A stretch of DNA of 64,000 bases from Holothuria scabra (Eukaryota > Echinodermata > Holothuroidea > Aspidochirotida > Holothuriidae). The translations under genes were made by a program, and so were the position numbers. The notes under the pieces are model-generated. The model ran no database searches. It had not been told where the DNA came from and was given only the letters and a program-made list of their open reading frames with translations. How positions within the stretch are numbered: the stretch's first letter is position 1; each line of letters begins with the position of its first letter. Location of the stretch: NCBI GenBank assembly GCA_037179385.1, contig CM074187.1:10541450-10605449 (forward strand). The letters run 5' to 3'. Positions 45,863 to 57,352 of this stretch are shown here, one piece after another.

Positions 45863-48061
45863 ATAGAAGGCACCCACAGTGGATCCTTCCTTTGTAAATA
45901 GTTTCCTGGGTATGGTTTTTTTTTTTTAATTTTTATTTAAACCAAATGGATTTGGAAACAATGCAGTGTTATCTTTGGCCCAATTTTAAAAACTTGTTAA
46001 ATAACGTTGTAAATTTTCCTGTTCAATGAACTCCTTTTTTTCCTGGTCTAATTAAGTAATAGACAGAATCCGTATGGTTTTAAAAGGTATATCCTTCCCT
46101 TGGGAATTGCGTTTTAATGGGAGTTGGATTAGAAAATCATTGTGCTATCTTTGACCCAAGGAGCTGATTTGCACTAGTTATGAATTCAGGAATTCTCACA
46201 TTTTTGTTTTGGTATTTTTTATTTTATTTGGGATTATCTTATCCCTCTTGGGTTGATTCTTGATTCGTATATTCCCTTTTGTGCTCTTCCCGGAAACTTT
46301 CGAAAGGAAGACGCAGTAAACAAGTGTATAAACGTAAAAATATGCCATCATTAAATTTATCAACTATTTATGAACGTTGTCATCACGGTCATACTCTGCC
46401 AATTCATGATCTTCTCTAATGTTTATTCATTCAAGAAGTTGTTTTAGAACATTAACTGGCCTACAAGGCACTGGGAGCAGTATAAATGCATACCCCCATG
46501 AACAATTTGGGACAAAAGATCAATTTATGTGGGCAAGTAGAGACACCCAAATTATAACTTCTCTCCCGTGAAATGACGTAATAACAAAAAGATAACAAAA
46601 TCTTTAACCAAAATTCTGTTCATTCTCCCGCCCCCCCCCCCCAAAAAAAGTCAATTAAACAAATCTAATAATTTGAAGTGAGGATGGGATCCAAAAATTT
46701 CCAACGATGGTTGACATATTCTTCTATTCTGCTGGAAACAAATTATTATCACAAAAATATAATCTAAGTTTTAGAGATAAAACACATGTTTGGCAATTTA
46801 CACGGGTATGGTATATTTAACTATAAGTGAAACGGTCGTAAACAGATAATATATCGCCTCTTCGTATTTCAAACTGTTTCATAACAACTGTCACTTAAAA
46901 GTATAAATTTGTATCAGGGGAAGAATGAAATGACGTGAAAATACTGCTTTGCTTATTTTTTGCAAGCTGTCAAATTTGTGTGAAAGAAAACAAACAAACG
47001 GAAAAATTAATTAGAAATCTAATACAATTGACGAAGGCAGTTTCAAACAAGAAAAGAGAGTCTTGGTTAACCAGTCGTTTTGTATAGTGTTAATATACGA
47101 GATTATGTCAGCAACAGATAAATCATAGCCAGAAAGGGCATCAAACCCGGACGTAAACTTACACTATCGCCTCTGTCAGAGATTCAGAGATTAAATAACA
47201 AATTCACGGTTTCGGAAAGTCCATCTCGTAATTTATCAGGGGTACTGGTATGATTCTAAAGTAGGCAAGGGGCAGGGGTCATTTAGAGTCAGAGATATGG
47301 ACAACCAATACTTTTAGCTTGCGATTGCTTTAGTTTCGAATTGTGGGAAAGGGAATATTGTAAGCAATAGTGTAGGGGCTTTGTTAGTGACAGTCGAAAT
47401 AATACTTACGCAATTTAAAAAGCAAGAATTGTGAATTGTTACCTCCTTACAAAACACAGCTCTCCTGTAGAGAAAGCGTCATTTACTGATACGTCTTGGA
47501 TTTCCTAGTATAAAGCGAATTTTGAAGGCAAACACAATCCTGAAAACAGTTATGACACAATTTTGCATATCATTTCCTTTTAAAAGTACCGCTGCCTCTG
47601 AAACTTCAAAACCTCTTTTCAAATTCTTTTCAAAAGCTTAGCAATCCAACAAAATCGACCATTTGCTATTCTTTGCCCCAAATATTGAGTGTCGTAGGCA
47701 TACTTGGTTGTGACACTGGAGACAGCAATTGAAAAACTATTTCCATACGTTGTTGTGAGTTGGTTTACCTTCGTTTACCTGTATATTAGGAAGTGATAAT
47801 TTAGTCTGTTTACTTACCAAAGGTCTCAATTTGTTTTGTTCTAAAGATGAGGCAACTTGCAAAACGAATGCTCAAGTAGAAATAGAATGTTCAACCAGAT
47901 TAATTAAGTTTCCTTTTCAATTCAAAATTTATATAGTAAACCAAATTATTCCCCCTAGTTTTGTCATTTTCTTGTCACAAAAGACAAGTCTCTTTTGGGA
48001 CATCAACTTCTTATTTTCACTTCCTCTACGTTTGCACGTCCTTGATCTTGTTTAATTTGGG
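45863..48061. other. Intergenic, no gene seen
   Basis: C12 at 46631-46642 preceded by a pyrimidine-rich stretch. No exon-like frame; the 74-codon frame at 47831 is not recognisable. Confidence 0.3.
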
Positions 48062-48330
48062 AGACTACTCTCCTAATCTAACGAGTGACATAAAGGAGTG
48101 CACCAAATCAGGATTGAATATTCACCGTGAAGAGTGAGAATCACTCTTGTTCGATTTAAAATATCCAACTCAAATTTCCACTGGTCCATAATTTAACCTC
48201 TTCAGAGTGAAGTTTTACCCCAAAGGTTTAATTAAGCCATTTCTCCAAAAATCCGTTTTCTGGCTGTCTTTGAACATTTCATGAACCAGAGCGAAACTTC
48301 ACTCTATCGTATGTCAGATTTATGCATTTT
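48062..48330. repeat. Dispersed CACTC/GAGTG repeat, diverged copy
   Basis: GAAGAGTGAGAATCACTCTT, CAGAGTGAAGTTTTACCCC and GAGCGAAACTTCACTCT recall the 42.9-kb copy. Ends unclear. Confidence 0.4.
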
Positions 48331-50819
48331 TAATAATCTATTAGTTCACACCTATTCAGCAGCATCATAATCCTGGTATAGCAAAGTGTCTTGGAGATGG
48401 ACTTTTATGTGCGGAAACGCATTTCAGAGATAACCACTTCCAATTCCAGAGTCTGAGAAAATCTGATAATTCTGGAGAGCGGGCCAACAATATCCGCTCA
48501 ATTCAAGACATTTTTTGAACATGGGCCTTCATAGTCAGTGTAACTAATTAGAAAACGACTAGTGCAAGTTGGATCTTCATTTAGCCATGACTTGGCCGGG
48601 ACCCAATGAAAATGTATGTATGTCTTTCAAGAGTTTTATGTTCGCCCCTACCGTGAGACACAACTAAGGGTGAGAACTTGAACATGCTGCACCGTTTTTT
48701 TTTTAAACAAAATATGAACTTGAACCGTATTTAAAACCGACTTTAAAACGTCACCTTTGATCTACGTACAATCCTCGACAAAACTACATAGGACAAACTC
48801 CGCTTCCCGCATCGACGGTTGAGAGGTTGAAGTGTCAGAACGCCTTGGACTGCCGCAACATTGAAGGGGGAGCGGGGAGGGGATAGTTATCCGTTGATTG
48901 CTTGTTTTGCTTGCTTTGTACCATCATTTTAGTAGAGGAATTTAGCTGATACTATAGGACAAATTCTTTTTGGTGCATCGTTAAAAGCCTTATCCACCAT
49001 AACCCATCCTAAACAGTCACTATTCTTTGAGCTTTTCCCACAACTATCTAAAATTCATCCTCATCCAGACACAGTCTCTGTTTATTGCTTCAGTGTTAGT
49101 ATAAAAGACCACGTTTGTAATCAAAACACTAGCAGTACCAGTACATGCTGGGTAGCTAGTACAGAAGTCTGCATTTTTTTTAACTTTCTGTCAATCACGG
49201 AGCTGTGTTAATTGAGAATTTCTGTGAAATACCACGAAAACTGTAGTTTGGGGTAAAAGGATTAAAGCCTTTAAATTCCATCTGAATAACTACAGCCTCA
49301 AGCGTTTTGTTGGAGAACATGCGCCATGGGATCCCACAAACCAAGTTAACCAACTATTGTTACTGTCAAAATAAAACCCTTAGGCTGAAGAGAGCAGTTT
49401 TGCAAGTAAGACTATTTAATAGATACGTTCTTCTACAGGCGAAGAATATTTCAGCTTGTTACATGAAACAAAAAACAAAAAAACACGGAAGCATGGAAAT
49501 TGTGCTCTTTACTTAATTTTTGTCTATAAACACCGAATTAAATAGGCTTTCAGCATTCTTTAATTGCTTCTCCAAATATTACTAATAATCTTGTCATTTC
49601 AATGTAAAACCAATGACATGTTATTTTTACTACTCCCATCGAACGTAAGGTTACATCCAAAGAAAAAAAACTTTTAAAATAGTTGCGATACATGACGTCT
49701 TGAACCAAAATAAAACAAAAATATAGACAGCCATTTAGTTTAGTTTGCAGAGATGGGGTAAAAGGAGTGTGGGCTCGGAGAGAGGTAGCGTAACATCATT
49801 AGAATATCTCTGATAGGGATAATCTTTTAAAAACTTGAAAAGACATTTCTCTACCCAGTAAAACATTGTGGGTGGTTGTGGTTATGCATATAGTATGGCA
49901 CAGTACTGGTATATTTGCATACGGAGCTTTCGACAAACACAGCTGCTGCTTATGTAAATACATTCACCTTTTTATAAACACATAGTTCAACGTTCGATTA
50001 AAACTACATTCCATTTAACAATGCAATGATTCGAAGAAAACTTTACATATTTGCTTGTAAAACAACTTGAAGTTTCATGATTCCGGTACTGGGAACTGAA
50101 TCACACCTATATTCAAGTTATCGCAGAAATATAAATTTATTTGCACTTAAGTTATCATTTACAAGTGATAACACATTGAAAAATTAAACTAGACCTCTGA
50201 CTGGCCTTTCCCAGGGAAATCAATTAATGTTTGCCCTAAATGTAAATTAATCTGTAAATGTATTCTTCAACAGTATAATCATCAAGTCTGGATGCGTTTT
50301 TGAAAGTCATATAACACTTTCTCTTGTGGTGAATGTAACATCTATCCAGTTGCGCAGTGTCCCATGTTTGTAACATCGAGATAAATGTGGGTAGCGTACA
50401 CAGAACATTGCGTTCATACTTTGTATAAGTTGGCCTCAAGACACGTTTCCTTGTATATAAATCAAATTCCTTCGAGCGGTGCATGTACTTTGAACAGTAA
50501 CAGAAAATTGTGGGGGTCGTAAAATAGTCATAAAACTATTTGCAAACTAAACTGTAAGAGGAGCCTGAAACCGAACAAAGGCGCCCACGAAGGACTGAGG
50601 ATATTCCTTTTTGACCTTTGAACACAGGTACAAAAGTTGAATGTCTACAACGGGTTTACAACTTTGTCTTTCTTCATCAAAACACGAGCAGCAAATTTTA
50701 TGACATTTTTTACGATCTTTCAAGGTTTTGAAGATGCCTGTCAAAAATTTCTCTCGTAACCATTAGCAGCTAAAAGATATCAATATCTCTCTGTAACCTG
50801 TCCGTCCTAACGAAACCAA
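48331..50819. other. Intergenic, no gene seen
   Basis: An ATTTGCAT octamer (49913-49920) is the only single site noted. Short frames at 49.3 and 50.2-50.7 kb have no recognisable domains. Confidence 0.3.
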
Positions 50820-51204
50820 ATGTTCACCACAAAAAGTAAACTTACATTAAACAGATACCCACAAACAGAAACGGTCATCGGCTTGACCATGGCGACAAGA
50901 TATCCAGATATTCTTGTGAAGGAAATGAAATCTAGCAGAGACAGATACCGAAATATTTCGTTTGATTATGAAATAAGGGTTCACTGTTATCAGCGAGGAA
51001 ATTTACAAGTAGGCCAAATGAACCGATGCGCACGGTTTAACAAGAAATTTCCTTACCTGGCTACGATTGCGGTAATCCCTAACCTAATCCCTAACTCTCA
51101 CAAAGAATACAATCGATGCAATACAATAGCAACAGCCGATGGAGGAATATCTTGTTTACAGTTCGCACCAAACAGGCTGAATCCTATATCTCAGCACGAT
51201 TCAT
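50820..51204 (+). other. Unidentified open segment beside a family E element
   Basis: A plus frame of 132 codons (50820-51218), the longest plus frame with ordinary composition, includes VIGLTMATRYPDILVKEM and ATADGGISCLQFAPNRLNPI. No family recognised. It ends where the family E repeat begins. It contains CCCTAACCTAATCCCTAAC, a short degenerate telomere-like run. Host exon, decayed transposon or chance are all possible. Confidence 0.25.
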
Positions 51205-51740
51205 TCCGAGATAGGTAAAACTAGAGAAATGCTATAAATTTCTTCGAGGAAAATAATGAACTTGAAGTCAAACAGTTGCACATATTATAACATACATGAC
51301 AATCCTTATAAAATGTTAAAATTTATTTACTTAAAACAAATTGGCCCATTGTGCAACAATTTGTGACTTTCTTGTTGTACTACCAATATTACTTGGTTTG
51401 TTTCCTTGTAAAATTAATGTGTTTATGACCTTGAAAACTTCCTTTTTGCTTGCAAAGCATGTTGCACAGATACGGCTAAATTAATTACACCACCTCATAT
51501 GAGTAAGAACGCTATCACATCTTGGTGCAAGGTGCAGTAACTTCTAAAAAAACAAAGAAATAAAGATCGTAATTTTAGTGGTACAACAGTGACATCACAA
51601 ATTATTGCGCAATGCCTCAAGAATATGCCATGAAGATTAATGAGAAAAAAAAAAGAATATGCCATGAAGATGGGAGCTGAACTGTTAGAATTTATTTTTC
51701 ATACTGTTTAATATATACTTTTGAATTTTTTGAAGCACAC
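51205..51740. mobile_element. Long-TIR element, family E, copy 2 (no insertion)
   Basis: 51338-51380 is the inverse of 40878-40920 (ACAACAAGAAAGTCACAAAT on the minus strand here, ACAACAAGAAGTCACAGATT there). 51595-51745 matches the right arm directly (TTATTGCGCAATG, CATGAAGATG, ACTGTTAGAATT). The right end is GCACAC followed by TTTAA. The left end is diverged. A 20-base stretch containing AGAATATGCCATGAAGAT is doubled near 51630-51670. Confidence 0.6.
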
Positions 51741-52073
51741 TTTAACCCTCGAAAACTATCACTACGATAGAGCAGCTGATATGGTTTTTAAAATTGCTCA
51801 TTGTTTTGTTTTCATACGGCTTCAGTAATTACGTCCTATCTTTGTCATTCTTTTTTCAATCAGAAAACTTAATTAATTTGATAAGAAGTAAGATTTATGG
51901 GCGAGTGGTTCTAACAACATAGTAAGGTACATTTTAAAGATCTGTCTCGTCATGATCGCTCCTTCATAACCCAATAACAATCTTCTGCAAGGAATACAAC
52001 AAGCGCCCTCTAAAGCACGCGCTCGGCGGTGACGTGCAACACTTGTACTGGTACACTCTGCATAATGAAGACA

Positions 52074-52470
52074 AGAATGCAGCCATACAAGATAGAACAA
52101 TGCTGTAAATGGTCCGAAGGTCTTGTAGTTGGTCCAGTTTTGTCCGCCAGTGGACGTAGCTTCTTTGAAAAGCAGTATAAAATTTGGTTTAGTCGCCGAA
52201 CGGTTCTTTTTCCAAAGAGTCGGGAGGACTTCAGAAAAATGAACGCTTTTCTGCCTTTTGGATAAGATCATGTGTAGTATCTCTTTTTTCATCTAGTCTA
52301 GAATGGAGCCGTACATGACAGACCAATGATGTAAATGGTCTGAGGGCCGTGAGGTTGGTAAGTTAAGTGTTATCCTATAGGTGACGTACAGCTTTCTTGG
52401 GAAGCACCGTCATATTGTGGTTTAGTCCAACGGTTTTTTGTGGGAGAGTCGGGTGACTTTAGGAAGAGTA
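52074..52470 (+). repeat. Diverged tandem duplication, offset about 226 bp
   Basis: Copy 1 (52074-52242) and copy 2 (52300-52470) share AGAATG.AGCC, TGTAAATGGTC, GAAGG/GAGGG, TTGG, GGACGTA/TGACGTA, GGTTTAGTC, ACGGTT and AGAGTCGGG in the same order. A third partial copy is at 32.74 kb. Copy 1 is open on both strands (139 codons minus at 51873-52292) but the peptides are unrecognised. Confidence 0.6.
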
Positions 52471-52862
52471 CCCTACATAATTAACATAATTTCCCCATGT
52501 CAACTGCAAGACACTAACTTAATTAAGACGTGACTTCACAAGAGGTTGATTTTAGTAAGAGCGTTTGGTTAGTTCATTGTGACATGAAAATTTAGAAGAA
52601 AAAGGTGCGAGGCACATACCCGCATTTTGAAGATATGTACCTGCACAGCCCCTGACCTAAATAAGCAAAATCGCTTACGTCAAAATAAGGTGTTTTTCCG
52701 AGGTTCTAATAGGCCTGTTTCACGAATCTGCTAGACAAAACGTTTGGACACCATACCAACATTTTCTCAAATCTTTTGCAAATTTCGAGCAAGTGAAAGA
52801 CCCCTCTAGCGATGTACTTTTTAATCCATGACCCGATAGGGCTGAATTATTATTTCCCTTTA

Positions 52863-53087
52863 GACGAATCCGGAGAGCAAGTGATGGTCTGATTTCAGTC
52901 GGCCATAACTGGGGCTATCACCTTTTAATCTTTCAGTTTTCTTCCTTACCTGTATCAACGATGGTTGTACACTTAATTGTATCTTGATTCCTTCAATTTC
53001 ACTGAATATGACGGTTTTAAATCCATGTAGACAATAAATGAAGACGATCCAAGGCTGATGTAAACACAAGCGCTTATCGGATTGGTC
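52863..53087 (+). mobile_element. TIR element with TA target duplication, copy 2
   Basis: The ends GACGAATCCGG and CGGATTGGTC are inverse copies, flanked by TA (52861-52862, 53088-53089). The interior follows the 9.8-kb copy (AGCAAGTGATGGTCTGATTT, CAATAAATGAAGACGAT, ACAAGCGCTTATCGGATT), with a block of about 30 bases missing before the right end. Non-coding. Confidence 0.75.
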
Positions 53088-55080
53088 TACATGGTATAAC
53101 TAAGTGGAGGAGCACAACATCATCCAAGAATGGAAACAGTAGAATGTTATCTTTTTGGAAATTGTAAGCTCTATCGGATGACCAGGCAGCACCCTCTTCT
53201 TTCCCTCCAAATCTGCAGTATTATAGTTCATTAACCATAAAATACCAAAATACAAAACTCTCCATAATTAATTACAATATCATTTCCAGATTTTGTAGTT
53301 AACCAATAACTCACGACTTACTACATTATTTACAAGGCAGCACACTCACTTTGTATTCTGGCAAATGCATTTTCAGGTAAACAAATAAGTGTGAATGCGA
53401 AGTCTGCACGTAACTTTTATCATACAGAAGTTAGTGGTTTTCTGTGTAAAGTTTCCGCAAGTTTGGCTCACATTCTTCACTGTTCACACATTACCTTTTG
53501 TGATCATGCTTCGTGAAAAAAAAACTTTCCTGAAGTTTTCTGGCCAAGCTCAATTCCAAAATAAGACACCCATATCCTCTCTCGTCACGGGTACCGTTGG
53601 GTGGATCGTTGGAAGGCATAATGAAGGGGTGCTTTTCTATCAAATCTCTTTCCTAATATGCCAAAGTTTTCGTATCCTTAACCTGATTCAGTCTTCTGTA
53701 TTACTGTTTTTGTTTTTAAGGTTTTGTGACACAAAATGAGGATTTGCAGCAATTGTAGTGCAGATTTTCCTTGCACTTGCCACATTCTATGTCTCAGTGA
53801 CACCGTATGGGCGTAAGCGGAACACCGCCCGAATCGAATTCCGAAGAAATGAAAGTGATGGACCAATTGTAGTAATGTGCTGTCACATATGCTCTTCTAA
53901 CTAGGGGGTCTAATTATACTTCCCTGCTCTAACTATCATTCATTTGCAAACTACCAAAGTCCCCACTTTTCAGGGCTAACACATATAGACGTTGTCCTCA
54001 TCAATACTTTCTGATAACAACGCAAGTAGAGGGCGGGCAGCAAAAGTTAAACACTTTACGAATCACAATGCAGGAAGAAGACTTTCCTTTCGAATAGCAA
54101 ATGAGCTTTGTTGGGAAATTGAAACAGTTTCAGTGCAGAACTCTGATGTGAGCTTTAGTATGGGAGCGAAATTGTATGAAAAATTCCAGGACTCTTCATG
54201 AACATTTATCACGGTTTCCACTCTTGTCTATTGACTATTATATCCAAAATAATAATGATAAAGCTGTTCAAAACTTTTTTCGAACAGCTTGCTTCACTCC
54301 GCCCGTACTGGTCATTCTCCACCTCTCAAAAACAAAACCCTAATTACGCATTGTGGCTACCATTCCATTGTTATAAGTATACAGTACGCTAAAAGATTTT
54401 TCCTCTCCTTTGTTTTAAGAGTCATAAACAAAATGGCATTGACGGGTGAGGTCAAATTTGCATATACTTATCGCTATGAACATTCAGCTGCATACCGTTG
54501 TAGCTAAGTAAGTTGGATGAATAAGTTGGGCTTCATCAGATTTTTAGTGCCCGGCACATTTTTTTATAACTGACAAGAGAAAGTGAGATCTCAAGATCTC
54601 ATATAATATGGTGTAGAAAACATTTCCCAAATTTTTCGAGATCCCTTGCATAGAGTAAAGTAAGAGCTAGCGGGTAGATTGATTCCTTTCGGTGAAAAAG
54701 TTTTCATGCAAAGAAAACAATAATTGAAAAGTTACCAGCAAAAAGCGATTTTTTCTTAAAGAATATATTCATAGTGATCTTATTAGGGTTAAAATAAGTA
54801 GGGGACCGTTTGTAGATTTCGACGTAAGCTAATATTTAAATACTTTTTCACTTTAAATTTTTCATTCAAAAGAAATCTGAGAAACGTGCCAATATGAAAC
54901 CTTACTATGCCCAGTTTGATCAAAAGTCTTTCTGCAGTGTAATCTGCCTATTTTGGAAACAAGTGCAAGAAAAGTGAGAAATTTTTGCATCATGATTATT
55001 GAGATGATGCTGTTTAAATCAGTCTTTGGTTGTAGAGGGCGTTTTACAAAAGTGTAAACCCTCTGAATATAAACTTATCA
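53088..55080. other. Intergenic, no gene seen
   Basis: Frames of 60-114 codons at 53.4-54.5 kb show no recognisable family. No repeat partner noticed. Confidence 0.3.
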
Positions 55081-55084
55081 ACTC

Positions 55085-55250
55085 TCTAACGAAGTGGAAG
55101 TGTGAATTCTTTCCATCAAAATTTTAATCCACTCCATGAATAGTGAAATCAACTTCAGATGAGTGAAAATGAGTGGTCTCTGTGGGCCCCCAATCAAGAG
55201 AGAAACGTTGCTCTTTTGGGGTGAATTTTAGTGATTTTTGGCTTAGGGGT
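55085..55250. repeat. Dispersed CACTC/GAGTG repeat, diverged copy
   Basis: ATCCACTCCATGAATAGTG, GATGAGTGAAAATGAGTGG and GCTCTTTTGGGGTGAATTTT echo the 31.9- and 42.9-kb copies (there TTCTTTTGGGATGAATTTTA). Confidence 0.4.
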
Positions 55251-56835
55251 GGGGGGATTTCTTTACTTTCGCTCTTTAAACGAGTTATTGAGTTATTTAA
55301 CAAACTGCAAAAGGCAATGCAACAATGAAGTAAACACAGATTCGCAGGAAAGGTATACAAGCAAACGAAAAGCAAGAAATTACTAACATGCTTTAAAACT
55401 ACACACATTCTATTCTTGGGTAAAAATTGTTTGAACATCCCTTCATTTCGGCTTCCCTGTGCAATGTTAGAGATATTAAAACCAATTCGAAACGACACGT
55501 TCTTTTTGAAGCTACAGTTAACTGAAGGGGTTGTGGTATTGTACCTGGAAATTGGGACGGAACGAGGAAACCAAGGTTTCTAAGTCGTATCATTATGACA
55601 TAATTGTTGAAGGTGTTTCCACAGTTTTGTCAAAGATTGCAACTGCACCTTGAAACTTCTCCTGTCAAGAAAAAAACTATGACTTATTGATCAAGGTGTA
55701 TGCGAAATGAATTATGTAGATCCATCCTCAGAAACAACAAAAGTTACTTCTTTAGCCTACCGAACTATAAAACATAAAAGGGTGTTAGCGATGAGGTGTT
55801 ACTTTGTTTATCAAGCAGAAAAAGATTGTGGCAAATTTATAGCCAACTATTTTCACAAGTCCCCCTAAAGGTGAGCAACGAACATGCAGGATATATATTT
55901 AGGCGCTAGTAAGCTTTCTGTACTTAAAATTATAAAGAAGTCTTCAAATATCTCTCCTGTGTATTAAAGGTTGTCGCACTTTTACATAATCTGTTCTAGT
56001 TATGAGACGTGACAATGAAATAAAATTACACGTAGCTTCTCTCAGAATAGAGGAAATGTATCTAGCAATTAGAAAACATTTAATTATAGACCTTTTGGTG
56101 ATAAAAAATTACATTTATTGCAAAATCTGTCAACTTTGAATACAGTAATGAAATTTTACAAGGAACTTTTCTGTTTTATTTCAGTGGAATCATGCAGCAT
56201 GGTAGCATAGAAAACTTGAGGACACTGATGAACATTCTACCGACAAACGCCTGTCCTGGTGTGTCATGAAGTGATACACAAGCAAAAAGCGTATGGAACA
56301 TGTAATTGCTATATTTAATATTTATTAAAAGAGTGGCTATTTTCTCACTTCAAGAAAATGCAATAGACTATGTTGTGGATTTGCATTGTACAAGTACTGT
56401 ATTGCTACAATGTGTAAATCTTGTCATTGCAAACCTCCCATCGCTATGTTTGCATTTAAAATCAACTTTTTCTTTTGAAAAAATACGATGTCATGGATGA
56501 GAGTAGATTCAAGTCTTTACAAGAAAGTTTCATAACTTAAGGAAGGTATGTATGGAGGACCTACATCATACAAGTTTAATCCATTAGTCAATATGTTAAG
56601 AAAGAGGCCTATATTTCTTTTCCTTAATGGTTTAAAATTTAAAATGTAAGCACATTATCACTTACATTTTTCGTTAGTATCAAAACTTTTTAAATGAAAT
56701 TTAAAGTTTATTTTTAAAAATAAAAATCGTTTCACATTTTTCAGAGTTTTACCACTATTAAAGATACCCATTTGGAGAAAATGTGTAATGCGTAACGGTT
56801 TTCAGTCTCTCACTGTTTAGTTTTGAATTGGAAGA
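55251..56835. other. Intergenic, no gene seen
   Basis: AT-rich; no exon-like frame or repeat recognised. Confidence 0.3.
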
Positions 56836-57352
56836 AGTCAAGGACTACATTTTTTGAAAGGTTAATAAGGAACATATTCAAAGCATTCTGGTAAAATTTT
56901 ATTCATTTCCCATGTTCTCGAGATATTAACAATTGGATGTAACAAATTTCCTTTATAAAATGAACTTGAAGCAAGCAGGTGTGATGTCATGCATGAATTG
57001 ACATTGTTGGCAAATGTTTTGTTTTTCTTTATTATTTGTCACTAATTTTATGCAACAAAACTTATACCATTAGTGCACCCTTAGCAATGGAATTTTAAAA
57101 ACTTTATATGCTTTAGGGGCAGGATAAATCACTGATCAATTCAAGGTTACAGAAGCAGGTTAAAAAATAATGAAAAACAAAGCACTGACCAACAATGTGA
57201 ATCCATGACAAGACACATGTTTGCTCTATGTTCACTTTTGCTTTCGAAAATGGGTCTACTTTTAATGCCAACATGGGAAATAAGTAAAACTTTCACTAGA
57301 ATGTTAAGAATATGTTGCCCTTTTACATATCAAACATAGACTTGGTTCTGAG
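56836..57352. mobile_element. Long-arm inverted-repeat element, family F, copy 2
   Basis: The left arm (GCATTCTGGTAAAATTTTAT, CCCATGTTCTCGAGATATTA, GCAGGTGTGATGTCATGCA) matches the left arm at 44.75 kb. The right arm (ACCAACAATGTGAATCCATG, ATCAAACATAGACTTGG) is its inverse. Ends are approximate. Non-coding. Confidence 0.6.

Noticed and set aside
45688..45873. Minus frame rich in Ser-Thr-Pro-Leu-His
   Set aside because: It is the translation of the 74-bp minisatellite.
51070..51100. Telomere-like CCTAACCTAATCCCTAAC run
   Set aside because: Too short and degenerate for an interstitial telomere repeat.
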